Of a stretch of 64,000 nucleotides of DNA, positions 63,681-64,000 are shown in pieces. The stretch spans positions 120,227 through 184,226 of the forward strand of contig NZ_JHXE01000013.1 of the NCBI RefSeq assembly GCF_000621865.1, in the 5' to 3' direction. Origin of the DNA: Pseudobutyrivibrio sp. MD2005. GTDB lineage: Bacteria; Bacillota; Clostridia; Lachnospirales; Lachnospiraceae. Each line of letters begins with the position of its first letter. The stretch's first letter is position 1. The notes below the pieces were generated by a model that saw nothing but the letters and a program-made list of their open reading frames with translations, ran no database searches and was not told where the DNA came from. A program made the position numbers and the translations under genes.

Positions 63681-64000
63681 GTGCGCCTAGCGGCGCACGT
63701 TTCTAACGGGTTCAAGTCCCGAATCCACCCGGTAGTGGGAAGGATATAGCCGAAGGCAAGGGTGTCCGCCGCGAGGTGGAATCTGAAGGAAGCTGGATGT
63801 GGGGAACATACTAACCCACGGGCAAATCTCCGGTCTGACGTACAGAAATCTCATACGAGGTTATGCATGAGGGTAAGGCTGCATCACAAGTCGAAGCCCA
63901 ATAACTACACGGAATCATGCATGATAAATGAGGCAGATAGATGGAGAGGAAGAAACGTGTGGTACCTAGGGAGGTCTGTGTGAAACGCTCCGAAAGGAGT
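63681..64000 (+). mobile_element. Group II intron, 5' part (class C-like), truncated by the window edge
   Basis: Starts GTGCGCC, the GUGYG 5' end of group II introns, and continues with conserved ribozyme core pieces: GGTTCAAGTCCCG, CAAGGGTGTCC, GGTGGAATCTGAAGGAAGC, CGGTCTGA, CATACGAGG and TACCTAGGGAGGTCTG. These match, in order, the domain I elements I remember from the class C intron of Oceanobacillus iheyensis. Class C introns insert just after terminator hairpins, which is exactly the situation here. Domains II-VI and the reverse transcriptase lie beyond position 64000. Confidence 0.88.

Noticed and set aside
63762..63983. 73-codon frame in the group II intron
   Set aside because: It lies in the ribozyme core domain; the true intron protein would start further downstream.

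Overview
The window reads as a chromosome segment of a low-GC anaerobic Firmicute of the Lachnospiraceae, most likely Butyrivibrio or Pseudobutyrivibrio. The basis is AT-rich codon use with strong AGGAGG ribosome sites, several TTG/GTG starts, Ech-type hydrogenase maturation genes (hypFCDE and hypB), a LytTR- and c-di-GMP-rich signalling set, and a clostridial housekeeping gene order. The genus is an inference; no rRNA operon is present.

Layout. 0-17.5 kb is housekeeping: CYTH triphosphatase, DHH phosphoesterase, PepF, an RNase HIII-like protein, DnaE, PfkA, an rRNA 2'-O-methyltransferase, a small alarmone synthetase, UppP, then a tight hypF-hypC-hypD-hypE operon and a CheY-like receiver. 18.0-18.8 kb has no gene; it holds a roughly 630-nt imperfect inverted repeat with two extra apical hairpins, a further 3' hairpin and an intrinsic terminator. 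I interpret it as a large structured non-coding RNA that I cannot assign to a family. 18.9-26.8 kb returns to ordinary genes: GH-like DUF4015 protein, THUMP methyltransferase, papain-like surface protease, amidase, RdgB, YfcE-type phosphodiesterase, and an ASKHA/ferredoxin activator. A frameshifted phloretin/DAPG-hydrolase-like gene follows.

27.9-36.3 kb is an accessory island. A 264-bp direct repeat (27944-28206 and 35993-36256), which includes the last 22 nt of a tRNA-Leu gene and its terminator, brackets an 8.05-kb unit. The unit carries a 30-codon ORF, a DUF1016/PD-(D/E)XK nuclease, a GHKL kinase/LytTR regulator pair, and five small proteins without signal peptides. One of the five resembles the FliD C-terminal domain and one resembles FlxA. 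Three transcription units of the island share the same upstream direct repeat, TTCAC-type 9-mers with exactly 12 nt between them. This makes a self-contained regulon of flagellar-export-like proteins the best candidate here for an undescribed system.

36.4-47.9 kb has lysA, a lytic transglycosylase, tRNA-Thr, a hybrid sensor kinase divergent from a LytTR regulator, and two large cell-surface proteins whose upstream regions share a conserved element. 47.9-58.2 kb has a flavin reductase, an EAL protein, ilvE overlapping a GGDEF-EAL protein, glyA, hypB, an esterase, a DUF2798 membrane protein and a small FlbD-like gene. 58.6-63.6 kb carries a beta-helix lipoprotein, a YesN-type regulator and two sugar ABC permeases. 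The permease operon ends in a strong terminator, and a group II intron, most like class C, begins five bases beyond its T-tract. The window ends inside the intron.
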